Below are positions 25,244 to 33,733 of a stretch of DNA of 64,000 bases, one piece after another. The stretch lies in NCBI RefSeq assembly GCF_000337575.1, contig NZ_AOIM01000014.1, positions 98,337 through 162,336 on the forward strand. The letters run 5' to 3'. The notes under the pieces were generated by a model, which did not search any database, had not been told where the DNA came from, and was given only the letters and a program-made list of their open reading frames with translations. A program made the translations under genes and the position numbers. The stretch comes from Natrialba hulunbeirensis JCM 10989. GTDB taxonomy: Archaea > Halobacteriota > Halobacteria > Halobacteriales > Natrialbaceae. The first letter of the stretch is position 1. Each line of letters starts with the position of its first letter.

Positions 25244-26197
25244 ATGTGCCTTGATTGCACTGCACACGATACAGACCGAGAACAGCACTCGAGTACCGAC
25301 GACCGAGAGACGACCGGCCATAGCAACTGGAAACGACGGTCGTTCCTCCAGGCAACCGGCGTTGCCGCCGGAACCGGGACGATACTCGGAACGCAGGTAG
25401 ACCGCGCGTCAGCCTCACACACCGAGTGCGACGCCGCGGACCGCTGGGTCGAGGCGGCGAATCACAGCGCACGCGACTTCGGCATCGATTGGATCGTCAT
25501 CCACGTCACTGCCGGCGCGTACCAGGGCGCACTCAACACGCTCACCAGTTCGAACTCGGGCGTGAGCTCACACTACCTCGTGAAGAACTACGACTGGACG
25601 GACGGGCCGTCGGCGGGCCACGTTGATCAGCTCGTCCACCACAATCGCGCGGCCTGGCACGCCCGCTACATCGCAAATCACCGCTCGATCGGTATCGAAC
25701 ACGAGTGGTTCGACGACAACGGCATTTCCGACGCTTGCTACGAATCTTCCGCCGAACTCGTCCGTTGTATTGCGGACATGCACGACATCCCACTCGAGTT
25801 CTACACGAGTAACACCTGCATCCAGAACGAGCCGGGCGGGATCATCGGGCATACACACGTGCCGGATGGCGACTGTAGCAGTTTCCACCACGATGGTCGA
25901 ACCTGTCCGTATCCGGACTGGGATATGGATCATTTCGAGAGTCTGGTGAAAGAGGAGGGTGGCGGTGGCGGTGGCGACCAGTTCCAGGACGGCGACCAGG
26001 TCGTTACGACGACGGATCTGAACGGGCGCGAACAGCCGTGTCTCAACGACGATGTCGTACTGACCCTACCTGAGGGAACCCAGGGCGAAGTCATGAACGG
26101 CCCCGAGGAGTGTGATGGCATCACCTGGTGGGGGCTGCACGTTCCGGCGTACAACGAGTGGGTCTGGTGTTCGGAGAACTATCTGGCCCATGCCTGA
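25244..26197 (+). CDS. Tat-exported N-acetylmuramoyl-L-alanine amidase-like protein (PGRP fold) with SH3-like tail
   Basis: This 317-residue protein has a Tat signal (K30, R31, R32, then SFLQATG and a hydrophobic stretch). An Amidase_2/PGRP domain covers about residues 80-235: the first zinc ligand is H87 in WIVIHVTA, SSHYLVKNYDW and RSIGIEHEW are typical inner blocks, and GGIIGHTHVP supplies H203; the last ligand is probably C221. After a Gly-rich linker (238-244) comes a small SH3-like domain with paired cysteines. The enzyme family cleaves peptidoglycan, which haloarchaea lack, so a target in other cells is plausible. A GTG nine codons upstream is an alternative start. Confidence 0.88.
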   Translation: MCLDCTAHDTDREQHSSTDDRETTGHSNWKRRSFLQATGVAAGTGTILGTQVDRASASHTECDAADRWVEAANHSARDFGIDWIVIHVTAGAYQGALNTLTSSNSGVSSHYLVKNYDWTDGPSAGHVDQLVHHNRAAWHARYIANHRSIGIEHEWFDDNGISDACYESSAELVRCIADMHDIPLEFYTSNTCIQNEPGGIIGHTHVPDGDCSSFHHDGRTCPYPDWDMDHFESLVKEEGGGGGGDQFQDGDQVVTTTDLNGREQPCLNDDVVLTLPEGTQGEVMNGPEECDGITWWGLHVPAYNEWVWCSENYLAHA

Positions 26198-26260
26198 GCA
26201 CGTCGTTCGGTGGTGTAGTTGCCGGACGTATTCGGTGACCGCCTACTGAACGAGTGCGTG

Positions 26261-26821
26261 TTATTGGACGGAATCTTCAGTGTCGGACAGGTCGTCGAAT
26301 GATTCTCCGGTCCCATCATCGCGGTTTTGGTCGAGGTCAGCCGCTAGCGTTCGTTCGGACGCGTCGTAGGACGACCCGAGGGCGATCAGAAACCCAACCA
26401 TTGCAGTGATCAGTGCAACGCTACCGATTGCGACGACACCGATCGAAACCAGCACACCGGAGAGCACCTGCCCGGCGGTCAGCAGCGAGACAGCAGTAAC
26501 GGCTGCGATGAGCGTAAGCAGTCGGGCAAGTCTCCCCGTATCGAGACCGTGGTACGTCCGCTCGCCGGTCGTATCGAGCAACACCGACAGAATTCCAGAG
26601 TAGCTGTCGTCAGTTCGTGCGTTTCCGAGCGAATGAATCGACTGGACGACCCACGCACCGGCGGTAAAGTTGAGGAACGCAACGAACGAGACGAGTCCCA
26701 GTTGTCCATCGACGAACAGCCCGCTCAGGATCGCTCCAGCGAACGTGACAGCCATAACGGCGTGTGTTAGCAGCGACCGAGTGCCAAAGTCTTCGAGCCG
26801 AGTCGTATATCCGAAACTCAT
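26261..26821 (-). CDS. Four-helix membrane protein
   Basis: A 186-residue protein with about four membrane helices (residues 18-36, 42-60, 98-120 and 124-146) and an acidic cytoplasmic tail of about 40 residues. I do not recognise the family. The ATG at 26821 (MSFGYTTRL) is chosen over one five codons earlier. It is convergent with the amidase gene, with about 60 bases between the stops, and divergent from pelota. Confidence 0.7.
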   Translation of the reverse strand: MSFGYTTRLEDFGTRSLLTHAVMAVTFAGAILSGLFVDGQLGLVSFVAFLNFTAGAWVVQSIHSLGNARTDDSYSGILSVLLDTTGERTYHGLDTGRLARLLTLIAAVTAVSLLTAGQVLSGVLVSIGVVAIGSVALITAMVGFLIALGSSYDASERTLAADLDQNRDDGTGESFDDLSDTEDSVQ

Positions 26822-27024
26822 GCTGGGGTTAAGCACACAGTGGCCATAACGGCGCTTCCTAACCCTGTTGGATACAATCGTTCAACAGGCTGTCTACTCT
26901 CCACTGAACCGACTCACGCAAGTGAGGTGTCCTCTATCAACAGTCACACTCTAGCACACTGCGTGGCCATCGATACAGTGGCCGATCCGTCACGCACTTA
27001 CCGTGACCCCGAGAACAGCACCGT

Positions 27025-28092
27025 ATGCAAATCAAAGACCGGGAACCGCTCGACGGCGGACGCGAGCGGGTTACCGTCGTCCCCGAGAGCGTCGACGACC
27101 TCTGGCACCTCCAGTACGTGCTAGAGCCCGGCGACCGCGTCGCTGGCGATACGACCCGGCGCATCCAGCGCAACGACGACCAGATGCGCGACACCGGCGG
27201 CGAGCGCGAGCACATGTGGGTCGCTATCGCCGTCGAGGACATCGAGTTCCATAAGTTCGCGAACCGACTGCGCGTCGGCGGCGAAATCGTCGCCTGTTCA
27301 CGCGAGGACCAACTGGGCTTTCACCACACGCTGAACGTCGAGGAACGCGAGGAGCTCTCGATCGAGAAGCGTTTCAAGCCCGACCAGGAAGCCCGTCTCG
27401 AGGAGGCCGAGGAAGCCACCGAGAACCCGGACGTCGCCATCGCCACCGTCGAGGAAGGGCAGGCCCACGTCCACACGGTCGCCCAGTACGGCACCGAGGA
27501 GCGAGCGACAATCACCGGCCCCACCGGCAAAGGCGAGTACGCCCGCGAGCGCTCGGAACTGTTCGCCGAACTCGGCGACGTGCTCAAACGACAGGACGCG
27601 GACGCGATCATCCTCGCCGGGCCGGGCTTTACGAAACAGGACGCCAGAAAGTATCTCGAGGACAACGAGCCCGCGGTCGCCGAGAAGCTCACGATGGTCG
27701 ACACGGCGAGCGTCGGCGACCGAGGCGTCCACGAGGTCCTGAAACGCGGTGCCGTCGCAGACGTCCAGCAGGAGACGCGCATCGAGAGCGAGGCCGAGTA
27801 CATCGACCAGCTCACCGAACGCATCGCTCAGGGCGCGAAAGCGGCCTACGGCCCCGAAGCGGTCCAGCAGGCCGCCGAGTTCGGCGCGATCGAACGCCTG
27901 CTGATCCTCGACGACCGCCTGCGCAAGGAGCGCGGCCCCGACGGCGAGTGGGCCATCGACGTCGACCAGGTCGTTCGCACGGCCGAACAGAAAGGCGGCG
28001 AGGTCACCGTCTTCTCGAGTGAGTTCCCGCCGGGCCAACAGCTCTCGAACCTCGGCGGCATCGCAGCGCTGTTGCGATACCGACTCGAGTAG
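27025..28092 (+). CDS. pelA: Pelota (Dom34), mRNA surveillance protein
   Basis: The 355-residue product has the three-domain Pelota layout: an N-terminal Sm-like domain ([21 protein letters not shown]), a central eRF1-like domain without the GGQ loop ([13 protein letters not shown], then [16 protein letters not shown]), and the C-terminal eL30-like domain ending [16 protein letters not shown]. With aRF1-like partners and ABCE1 it enters the empty A site of stalled ribosomes and splits them. Archaeal Pelota also substitutes for general release functions. It lies close to RqcH, which acts in the following step. Confidence 0.97.
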   Translation: MQIKDREPLDGGRERVTVVPESVDDLWHLQYVLEPGDRVAGDTTRRIQRNDDQMRDTGGEREHMWVAIAVEDIEFHKFANRLRVGGEIVACSREDQLGFHHTLNVEEREELSIEKRFKPDQEARLEEAEEATENPDVAIATVEEGQAHVHTVAQYGTEERATITGPTGKGEYARERSELFAELGDVLKRQDADAIILAGPGFTKQDARKYLEDNEPAVAEKLTMVDTASVGDRGVHEVLKRGAVADVQQETRIESEAEYIDQLTERIAQGAKAAYGPEAVQQAAEFGAIERLLILDDRLRKERGPDGEWAIDVDQVVRTAEQKGGEVTVFSSEFPPGQQLSNLGGIAALLRYRLE

Positions 28093-28117
28093 GAACCACA
28101 TCTCATCCGCTCACCCG

Positions 28118-28453
28118 ATGGCACTCAGCTCGACGCTCTGGCTTGCCGCCGTGCTCACCTACGGCGTCGGCGACCTCGTGACGACCGCGGTCGGCCTCAG
28201 ACACGCCCAGATCGAGGAAGGGATGCCCTTCGCACGTCGGTTACTCGGTGAGCCGCCGTCGGCGTGGGGGGTCGTTCGCTTCGGGCTGTTCAAGGTCGCA
28301 CTGTTTGTGGGGTTCTATCTCGGCGCGGTGGCGATGACTCGCACAGCGCCGGGTACTCGAGTCGACCTGCTCGTGCCGGTGGCGATCACGGTGGTCGGTG
28401 TGGCTGCGGTGGGGAACAACGTGCGGGTGATTCGGCAGGTTCGAAGCCGGTGA
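28118..28453 (+). CDS. Three-helix membrane protein
   Basis: This 111-residue protein has about three to four membrane segments (residues 3-25, 50-70 and 80-100) and a short basic C-terminus. It starts 25 bases after the pelota stop, so it is probably in the same transcript. No family motif is recognised. It has typical haloarchaeal composition and codon use. Confidence 0.7.
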   Translation: MALSSTLWLAAVLTYGVGDLVTTAVGLRHAQIEEGMPFARRLLGEPPSAWGVVRFGLFKVALFVGFYLGAVAMTRTAPGTRVDLLVPVAITVVGVAAVGNNVRVIRQVRSR

Positions 28454-28475
28454 CCGCAGCGGCGTCTCGTGCGCG

Positions 28476-29225
28476 TCAGCGCAGTTCGTCGCTCGCTTCG
28501 ATCAGCTGGATTAGTACTGATGCGAACAGCGAGCCCGAGCTCCAGATCGCGGTCTCGCCGCCGCTGTCGTCGACGACGCTCAGTAGAATTCCGTCATCGT
28601 CGACGATTAGAATGCGTCCCGATCGCTCGTCGTCCTCGCGGTTCGTCGGCGGGAGGTCCGCGGTAACACCCTCGAGCGAACCGAGTCGATCACGGACTCC
28701 ATCGTCCCGGCTGACGACGGTGACGGCGACGCCGGCCGCGGCGCGGTTCTCGAGTGCCTCGCCCAGCGCGGGGGTGACGAGGTCGGGAAGCCGGGTGCCG
28801 AACAGGACTCGGTCCTCGGCGTTCGAGACCAGGTCGACGACGCGGTCGTCGACGCGTTCGCGGCCGCGAATCGTCCAGATGTCCTCCTGGGTTTCTTCCT
28901 CGACGGAGTCGCGTTTGACTTGCTCGACGTAGTCGAACGCTCGTTCCTGCTCGCGTTCGAAGCGGTTCCGGAGGGTCGTCTGGGCTTCGTCGATGCTGAC
29001 CGGCCGGTAACGGATCGGACTCGCCTGCTGGACGGCGAGGAGACCACGTTTCTCTAAGCTCTCGGCGACGCTGTAGACCTGCGAGCGCGGGACGTCGGTG
29101 GTGCGGGCGACATCCCGGGCCGTGCCGGAGCCGAGTTGCTGGAGGGCGATGAAGACCTTGGCCTCGTAGCTGGTGAGGCCGAGGCGTTCGAAGGCGTCGA
29201 TGGCGGCGCTCTCGTCTCTGGTCAT
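28476..29225 (-). CDS. TrmB family transcriptional regulator
   Basis: A 249-residue protein with an N-terminal winged helix of the TrmB type (FERLGLTSYEAKVFIALQQLG, then GTARDVARTTDVPRSQVYSVAESLEKRGLL, in parts) and a C-terminal domain of about 150 residues that resembles the ligand-binding or phospholipase D-like part of haloarchaeal TrmB proteins. Its ATG overlaps the stop of the MMPL exporter (ATGA), so it is the last gene of that operon and probably regulates it. The inducer is unknown. Confidence 0.9.
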   Translation of the reverse strand: MTRDESAAIDAFERLGLTSYEAKVFIALQQLGSGTARDVARTTDVPRSQVYSVAESLEKRGLLAVQQASPIRYRPVSIDEAQTTLRNRFEREQERAFDYVEQVKRDSVEEETQEDIWTIRGRERVDDRVVDLVSNAEDRVLFGTRLPDLVTPALGEALENRAAAGVAVTVVSRDDGVRDRLGSLEGVTADLPPTNREDDERSGRILIVDDDGILLSVVDDSGGETAIWSSGSLFASVLIQLIEASDELR

Positions 29226-32200
29226 TGGTCCTCACCTGCGGACGGTGTTCGGTCGTCTGTTTCGGTTTCGGTTTCGGTTTCGGCTGCGGTTTCCGTTGTC
29301 GTCTCGTCGGTGTCTGTTTCGGTTTCCGTCTCTGGAGCGGAATCGACGGCTGCAGCCGAGTCCGCATCCACATCCCCGTCCCCATCTCTATCCAGCGCAC
29401 GTCCGCCATCGCTGGCCGTCGGCGTCGGTTGCCGGGCCTGATCGATGTCGAACGAGACGTCCGGGCCGAAGTACCGCGTCCACAGCGCGAGTAGCGTCGG
29501 TAACACGACGACGCTTGCGAGGAACGCGTACGTGATCGTCAGTCCGGTGATGATCCCGAACTGGCGGAGCACGGGCAGGATGGCGAACGCGAGCGTCCCG
29601 AAGCCGCCGACGGTGGTGACCGCGCTGCCGAGCAGCGCGCCACCGGTGCCGGTGACGGTGGTGTGCATCGCCGCCCAGACGTTGCCCTGGCGCTCGAGTT
29701 CGAGCGTGTAGCGCGAACTGATGTGGATACTGTAGGCCACCCCGAGCCCGATCGTGAGGCTGGTGATCATCCCCGTCAGGACGTTGAACGGCATCCCGAT
29801 GAGGTACATCGTGCCGAGAATCCAGCTGACGGCGAACGCGACCGGCAGCAGGGTGACGGCCCCGAGACTGGCGCTGTTCCCGGTCAGCCAGTAGGCCACC
29901 GAGAGGAACGTGAAGACGGCCACCAGCGTGATCAGCAGGCTCTGTAAGACGGTATCGAGCAGGTCCTGTTCGACGAGGTAGTTGACGATCGGATCGCCGG
30001 TTGCGATGGCGCTGACGGCGAGTTCGTCGTCGTTCGTATCGGTGGAGCCGTCGACCTCGGTCTCGACCGTTCGCTCGTCACCGGCACCCTCGCTGTCGAT
30101 GCCCGCTGCGATGGCGCGCATCTCGTCGGTCGCCTCGCCGAAGTCGGCGTCGCCCTGGATGGCGACGATCAACCGGACGGACTCGTACTCCCCGTCGTCG
30201 GTCTGGTGGATGACCTCGCTCGCGCCCGCGTCGTTCGCCTCGAAGAGTTCGTCGTACAGCCCCGTGATGTTTTCATCGGGGATGTCGTCACCCGTCGTAT
30301 CCGCCGCAGTGTAGGTCTCGTTGAACGACTCGTTCTGTGCCGCGGTGTCTTCCATCACCGAGAGCGGCCCTTCGACGTCCGCTTCGCCGGTCGCCAGCGT
30401 GTAGGTGACCGGGCTCTCAGCGGCCGCCTCCTCGGCGGCGTCGAGACGTTCTAACGTCTCCGCGTCGGTTACATCACCCTCCACGAGTATCTGGGCCTGC
30501 GTGTCCTCACGCTGGAAGTTCTCGTTGACGAAGTCGAGGTCGTCGGCCGCCTGATACTCACCGGGGCTCATCCCACCGGGCAGGTTCTCGGTCCACGCCG
30601 GCGGACTCTCCGCGAGGAACTCCTCCTCGTCGAAGCTCGTGTCGACCTGACTCGCGCCGTAGACGCCGCCGGCGGTCAACAGCAAGACCGCGACGAGGAC
30701 CACGAGCGGGATGCGCCGTGCAGCCGTCGAACCGAGCGTGAGCACGCTACTGAACCGCCCGCCACCCGTCCCGAACGCGCGTCGGTGACGGTCGTAGCCA
30801 CGGGACTCGAGTACCGAGTCGAGTTCGACTTTGGCGGCCGGGATCAGCCCGCCGAAGACGATCAGCGCGGCGACGATGCCGACGGAACTGACGACTCCGA
30901 ACTCCTGGATGGGGCCGATGGGGCTGACGAGGTTCGCGAGGAAGCCGATAGCAGTCGTCGCGGTCACCCAGACGAGCGCGACGCCGACGCCGGCGAGGGC
31001 GATGGACATCGAGCCGCGGACGGTGTCCGCCTCGCCTGCATCCTGACCGGTGCCCTCAGAGCGGACTGCCTCGCGTTGCTCGCGGTGGCGCATGAAGACG
31101 TGGATCGCGTAGTCGATCGAGAGCCCGATCAACAGGACCGGGACGGCGATCATCATCTGGTTGAACGCGATCCCGGCCCAGCCCATGAAGCCGAACGTCC
31201 AGAGCAAGACTGTACCGATACCGACGACACCGAGGACGATGTCGAGCGGGTCGCGGTACGCGAGTATCAGCGCGGCGACGACGAACGTCAGCGCGAGCGG
31301 CCCGACGATCGAGAGGCTGTCGCCCATCGAGCGGTCGATCTCGTCCGTGATGACGCCGACGCCGAAGACGACGTACTCGTGTTCGTGTTCGCCCGCGAGT
31401 TCGCGCAGATCGAGCTGTGCGTCGATCACCGCGTCATCGCCAGCGCCCATCTCCATCTCGCCTGCCGCCTCCTGGGAGAGTACCGTCATCCGCGCGTCCG
31501 CCTCGGCGGTGCCGGGCTCGTAGTCCGACGGCATGAACGCGAGTGCCGCACCGTCGTTCTCGTCGTCGTCAGAGAGCGTGTCCGTGAGGATATCCTCGAA
31601 CTCGTCCGCGTCGAGCTCCTCGAGTGCCTCGATCTGTTCGTCGAGCGTTGGCTCAGGCTCACCCTCCTCGAGTTCGGCCTGATCTTCCTCTAGCTGGTCA
31701 CCGTCCTCCTCTAATTGCTCGTACTCGTCTTCGAGGACCCCCATCGTCGCACCGGTGTAGACGCCCTCGAGGTCCTCAGAGGCCTCCTGGTATTCGGGGA
31801 CCTCCTCGGGGTTCTCGGCCTGCTGTTCGATCTGGAACAACTGGGACTCGAGTAGCCGCGCCTGATCGGCGAACTCCTCGTACTCCTCGGCCTGCTCGTC
31901 GTCGAGGTCGGTCGTCACCTCCTCCAGCAGGGCGTCGTACTCGTCTTCGAGTTCGGCGACACCCTCCTGGTATTCGGGGTCGTCCTCGTCGTATGTTGCG
32001 CGTAGTTGCTCCTGCTCGCGCTGGATTTCGCGCGCGTCGTCGATGCCGGCCTCGAGTTGCGCGCTCGTTTCGTTGAGTTCGCCCTCGCGCTGTTCGAGTT
32101 CCGCACCGCGCTCTTCGAGGTCAGCGGCCTGTTCGGTGGTGATCGCCGTGATCGCGACGATGTTCTCGACGCCGGTGATCGCATCACCCTCGCCGTCGTG

Positions 32201-32575
32201 GGCGAGCGTCGAATTGATCGACTCGTTGTCACGGATGTCCTGCTGGAACTCGAGTGACTCGATGAGCGACTCCTGTGAGAGGACGTTCTCAGCGGTTGCG
32301 TTGGTGTCTACGCCGTCGCCACCGCCCCCACTGCCATCACCGCGGTGGATCAACTGCACAGTCGTCGTGTCCTCCTGATCCTCCGCGACGAATCGCTCGT
32401 CGATGTCCTCGAGTGCCTCGGCTTCGGGTGAGTCGGTTTCGAACTGGTCGAGCGAGGAGTCGTCGTCGACCATGGGGACGCCCGCGCCGACGAGGGCGGT
32501 CAGTACGAGGAGGACGACGAGGACGAGTCGCGAGTGGGAGGTGATGATGTCGGCGACTCGTTCCGGTGCGCTCAT
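29222..32575 (-). CDS. MMPL/RND superfamily exporter
   Basis: This 1117-residue membrane protein has two repeated halves, each with one helix, a large outer loop and five more helices, ending in a Thr/Glu-rich cytoplasmic tail. Helix 1 is VLVVLLVLTALVGAGVPMV. The first outer loop (about residues 60-420) has a long predicted coiled coil rich in Glu, Gln and Leu at about 140-340, which is unusual in length. MMPL-type RND proteins move lipids or hydrophobic compounds using the ion gradient. It overlaps a small ORF upstream and the TrmB gene downstream, both by four bases. Confidence 0.92.
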   Translation of the reverse strand: MSAPERVADIITSHSRLVLVVLLVLTALVGAGVPMVDDDSSLDQFETDSPEAEALEDIDERFVAEDQEDTTTVQLIHRGDGSGGGGDGVDTNATAENVLSQESLIESLEFQQDIRDNESINSTLAHDGEGDAITGVENIVAITAITTEQAADLEERGAELEQREGELNETSAQLEAGIDDAREIQREQEQLRATYDEDDPEYQEGVAELEDEYDALLEEVTTDLDDEQAEEYEEFADQARLLESQLFQIEQQAENPEEVPEYQEASEDLEGVYTGATMGVLEDEYEQLEEDGDQLEEDQAELEEGEPEPTLDEQIEALEELDADEFEDILTDTLSDDDENDGAALAFMPSDYEPGTAEADARMTVLSQEAAGEMEMGAGDDAVIDAQLDLRELAGEHEHEYVVFGVGVITDEIDRSMGDSLSIVGPLALTFVVAALILAYRDPLDIVLGVVGIGTVLLWTFGFMGWAGIAFNQMMIAVPVLLIGLSIDYAIHVFMRHREQREAVRSEGTGQDAGEADTVRGSMSIALAGVGVALVWVTATTAIGFLANLVSPIGPIQEFGVVSSVGIVAALIVFGGLIPAAKVELDSVLESRGYDRHRRAFGTGGGRFSSVLTLGSTAARRIPLVVLVAVLLLTAGGVYGASQVDTSFDEEEFLAESPPAWTENLPGGMSPGEYQAADDLDFVNENFQREDTQAQILVEGDVTDAETLERLDAAEEAAAESPVTYTLATGEADVEGPLSVMEDTAAQNESFNETYTAADTTGDDIPDENITGLYDELFEANDAGASEVIHQTDDGEYESVRLIVAIQGDADFGEATDEMRAIAAGIDSEGAGDERTVETEVDGSTDTNDDELAVSAIATGDPIVNYLVEQDLLDTVLQSLLITLVAVFTFLSVAYWLTGNSASLGAVTLLPVAFAVSWILGTMYLIGMPFNVLTGMITSLTIGLGVAYSIHISSRYTLELERQGNVWAAMHTTVTGTGGALLGSAVTTVGGFGTLAFAILPVLRQFGIITGLTITYAFLASVVVLPTLLALWTRYFGPDVSFDIDQARQPTPTASDGGRALDRDGDGDVDADSAAAVDSAPETETETDTDETTTETAAETETETETDDRTPSAGEDQ

Positions 32576-32742
32576 TCGGTCGCCTCCGGGTTGACGAGTG
32601 GGACGTATAGGACGTGTAGCACGTCCGGTGCGTACGGTCGTCCGCGCAGCGCTCTTGCGGTCGCTCGGACGGCCGTCATCGCTTGCGTCGTCTCTCGTCG
32701 ATCTGGTCTCGCCTGTGCTAGTGATGCGTCGCTGGGGACCAT
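32572..32742 (-). CDS. 56-residue leader protein of the MMPL operon
   Basis: An ATG at 32742 opens a 56-codon frame ending in TGA that overlaps the ATG of the MMPL gene (ATGA). The start is only about seven bases from the transcription start predicted from the TATA box at 32773-32778, so it would be the first codon of the message. The peptide is basic (pI high) and without motif, which argues for caution: it may serve mainly for coupled translation. Confidence 0.4.
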   Translation of the reverse strand: MVPSDASLAQARPDRRETTQAMTAVRATARALRGRPYAPDVLHVLYVPLVNPEATE

Positions 32743-32772
32743 GCTGTTGTTATGATCCTACAAACGCCACCA

Positions 32773-32778
32773 CTTATA
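32773..32778 (-). promoter_or_regulatory. TATA box of the MMPL-TrmB operon
   Basis: On the minus strand the sequence reads CGTATAAGTGG. Its centre is about 33 bases from the leader ORF start, predicting a nearly leaderless message. Just upstream, TTTG and CAAA arms eight bases apart (about 32782-32797) are a possible operator for TrmB, but they do not match the known TrmB consensus. Confidence 0.5.
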
Positions 32779-32858
32779 CGTGTTTGGAGGTTTACAAATA
32801 CCTGACTGTCACGAAATAATATGTATCTCCCAGCCGACTCGAGGCCCAGAAGAAGTGT

Positions 32859-33602
32859 TCAGGACCCTTGATCTATTGATATGGTTTTGAGGTCTTCGGC
32901 GAATCGAACGTCGCCATCGTACTGTCGGCCGATCGACTCGAGCATCTCCTCGTGGCGACCGTCGGTGTGCGGATAGAGGTGCGTCAGGTAGACGCGACCA
33001 ATCTCTCGACCGGCGAGTTCGCGCCCGAGCGTCTCTGGTGTCGGGTGGTTCGACACGTCGACGTCGTCGGGGAACGAGCAGTCGTGAGCCAGGATTGCAG
33101 CACCCTCGGCGAAGTTCGCCAGCCCGGCGAAGGCCTCGCTGTCGCCGCTGAAGACGAACCGGTCGTCGAACCGATAGGCCAGACACGGCAGCGAGTGGCG
33201 CGTCTCGTAGGCCGAGACGTCGAAGCCCGCGACGGTGAACTCGCCGGGGACGACCTCCCGTACCTGCAGGTCGATCTTGCCCTGCATGTACTCGTGAACG
33301 GAGAGCAGGTCGTCGAGTAGCCCCTTGGTTCCCTGCGGGCCGACGACCTCCAGGTGCTCCTCGCCGGCGAGCCAGCGGGCTTTCATCAACGGCAGGAGGT
33401 CGGCGACGTGGTCCAAGTGGTGGTGGGTGAGCAACACTGTCGAGACGTTCTCGTAGCCGACGCCGGACTGCTGGAGGCGATGAAGCACACCGGAGCCGCA
33501 ATCGATCAGTAGCTGTCGGCCGTCGTTCTGGACGAGAATGCCGGTCTGGAAGCGCTCACCGGTCGGCATCGCGCTCCCGGTTCCGAGGAACGTGACGTGC
33601 AT
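32859..33602 (-). CDS. RNase Z-like MBL-fold hydrolase
   Basis: The 247-residue protein opens with MHVTFLGTGSAMPT and has the metal motif HHHLDH at about residues 60-65, ETRHSLPCLAYRF at about 131-143, FSGDSE with the bridging aspartate, and LTHLYPH near the C-terminus. These are the signature blocks of tRNase Z, although the protein is about 60 residues shorter than canonical archaeal tRNase Z and seems to lack the long flexible arm. It may be a second, arm-less paralogue with another phosphodiester substrate. It ends upstream of the MMPL promoter. Confidence 0.88.
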   Translation of the reverse strand: MHVTFLGTGSAMPTGERFQTGILVQNDGRQLLIDCGSGVLHRLQQSGVGYENVSTVLLTHHHLDHVADLLPLMKARWLAGEEHLEVVGPQGTKGLLDDLLSVHEYMQGKIDLQVREVVPGEFTVAGFDVSAYETRHSLPCLAYRFDDRFVFSGDSEAFAGLANFAEGAAILAHDCSFPDDVDVSNHPTPETLGRELAGREIGRVYLTHLYPHTDGRHEEMLESIGRQYDGDVRFAEDLKTISIDQGS

Positions 33603-33733
33603 ACGCGAGTGTGTGACGGCCCGCCCGATAAGGGTAGTCCCTTTGAGTCAGACGTCTTCCAGTGGTCGACGACCGACGGTACCGGATACCGACGACTTTA
33701 GTCAGCACCGCCGGTAGACGCGGGTAGATTCCA

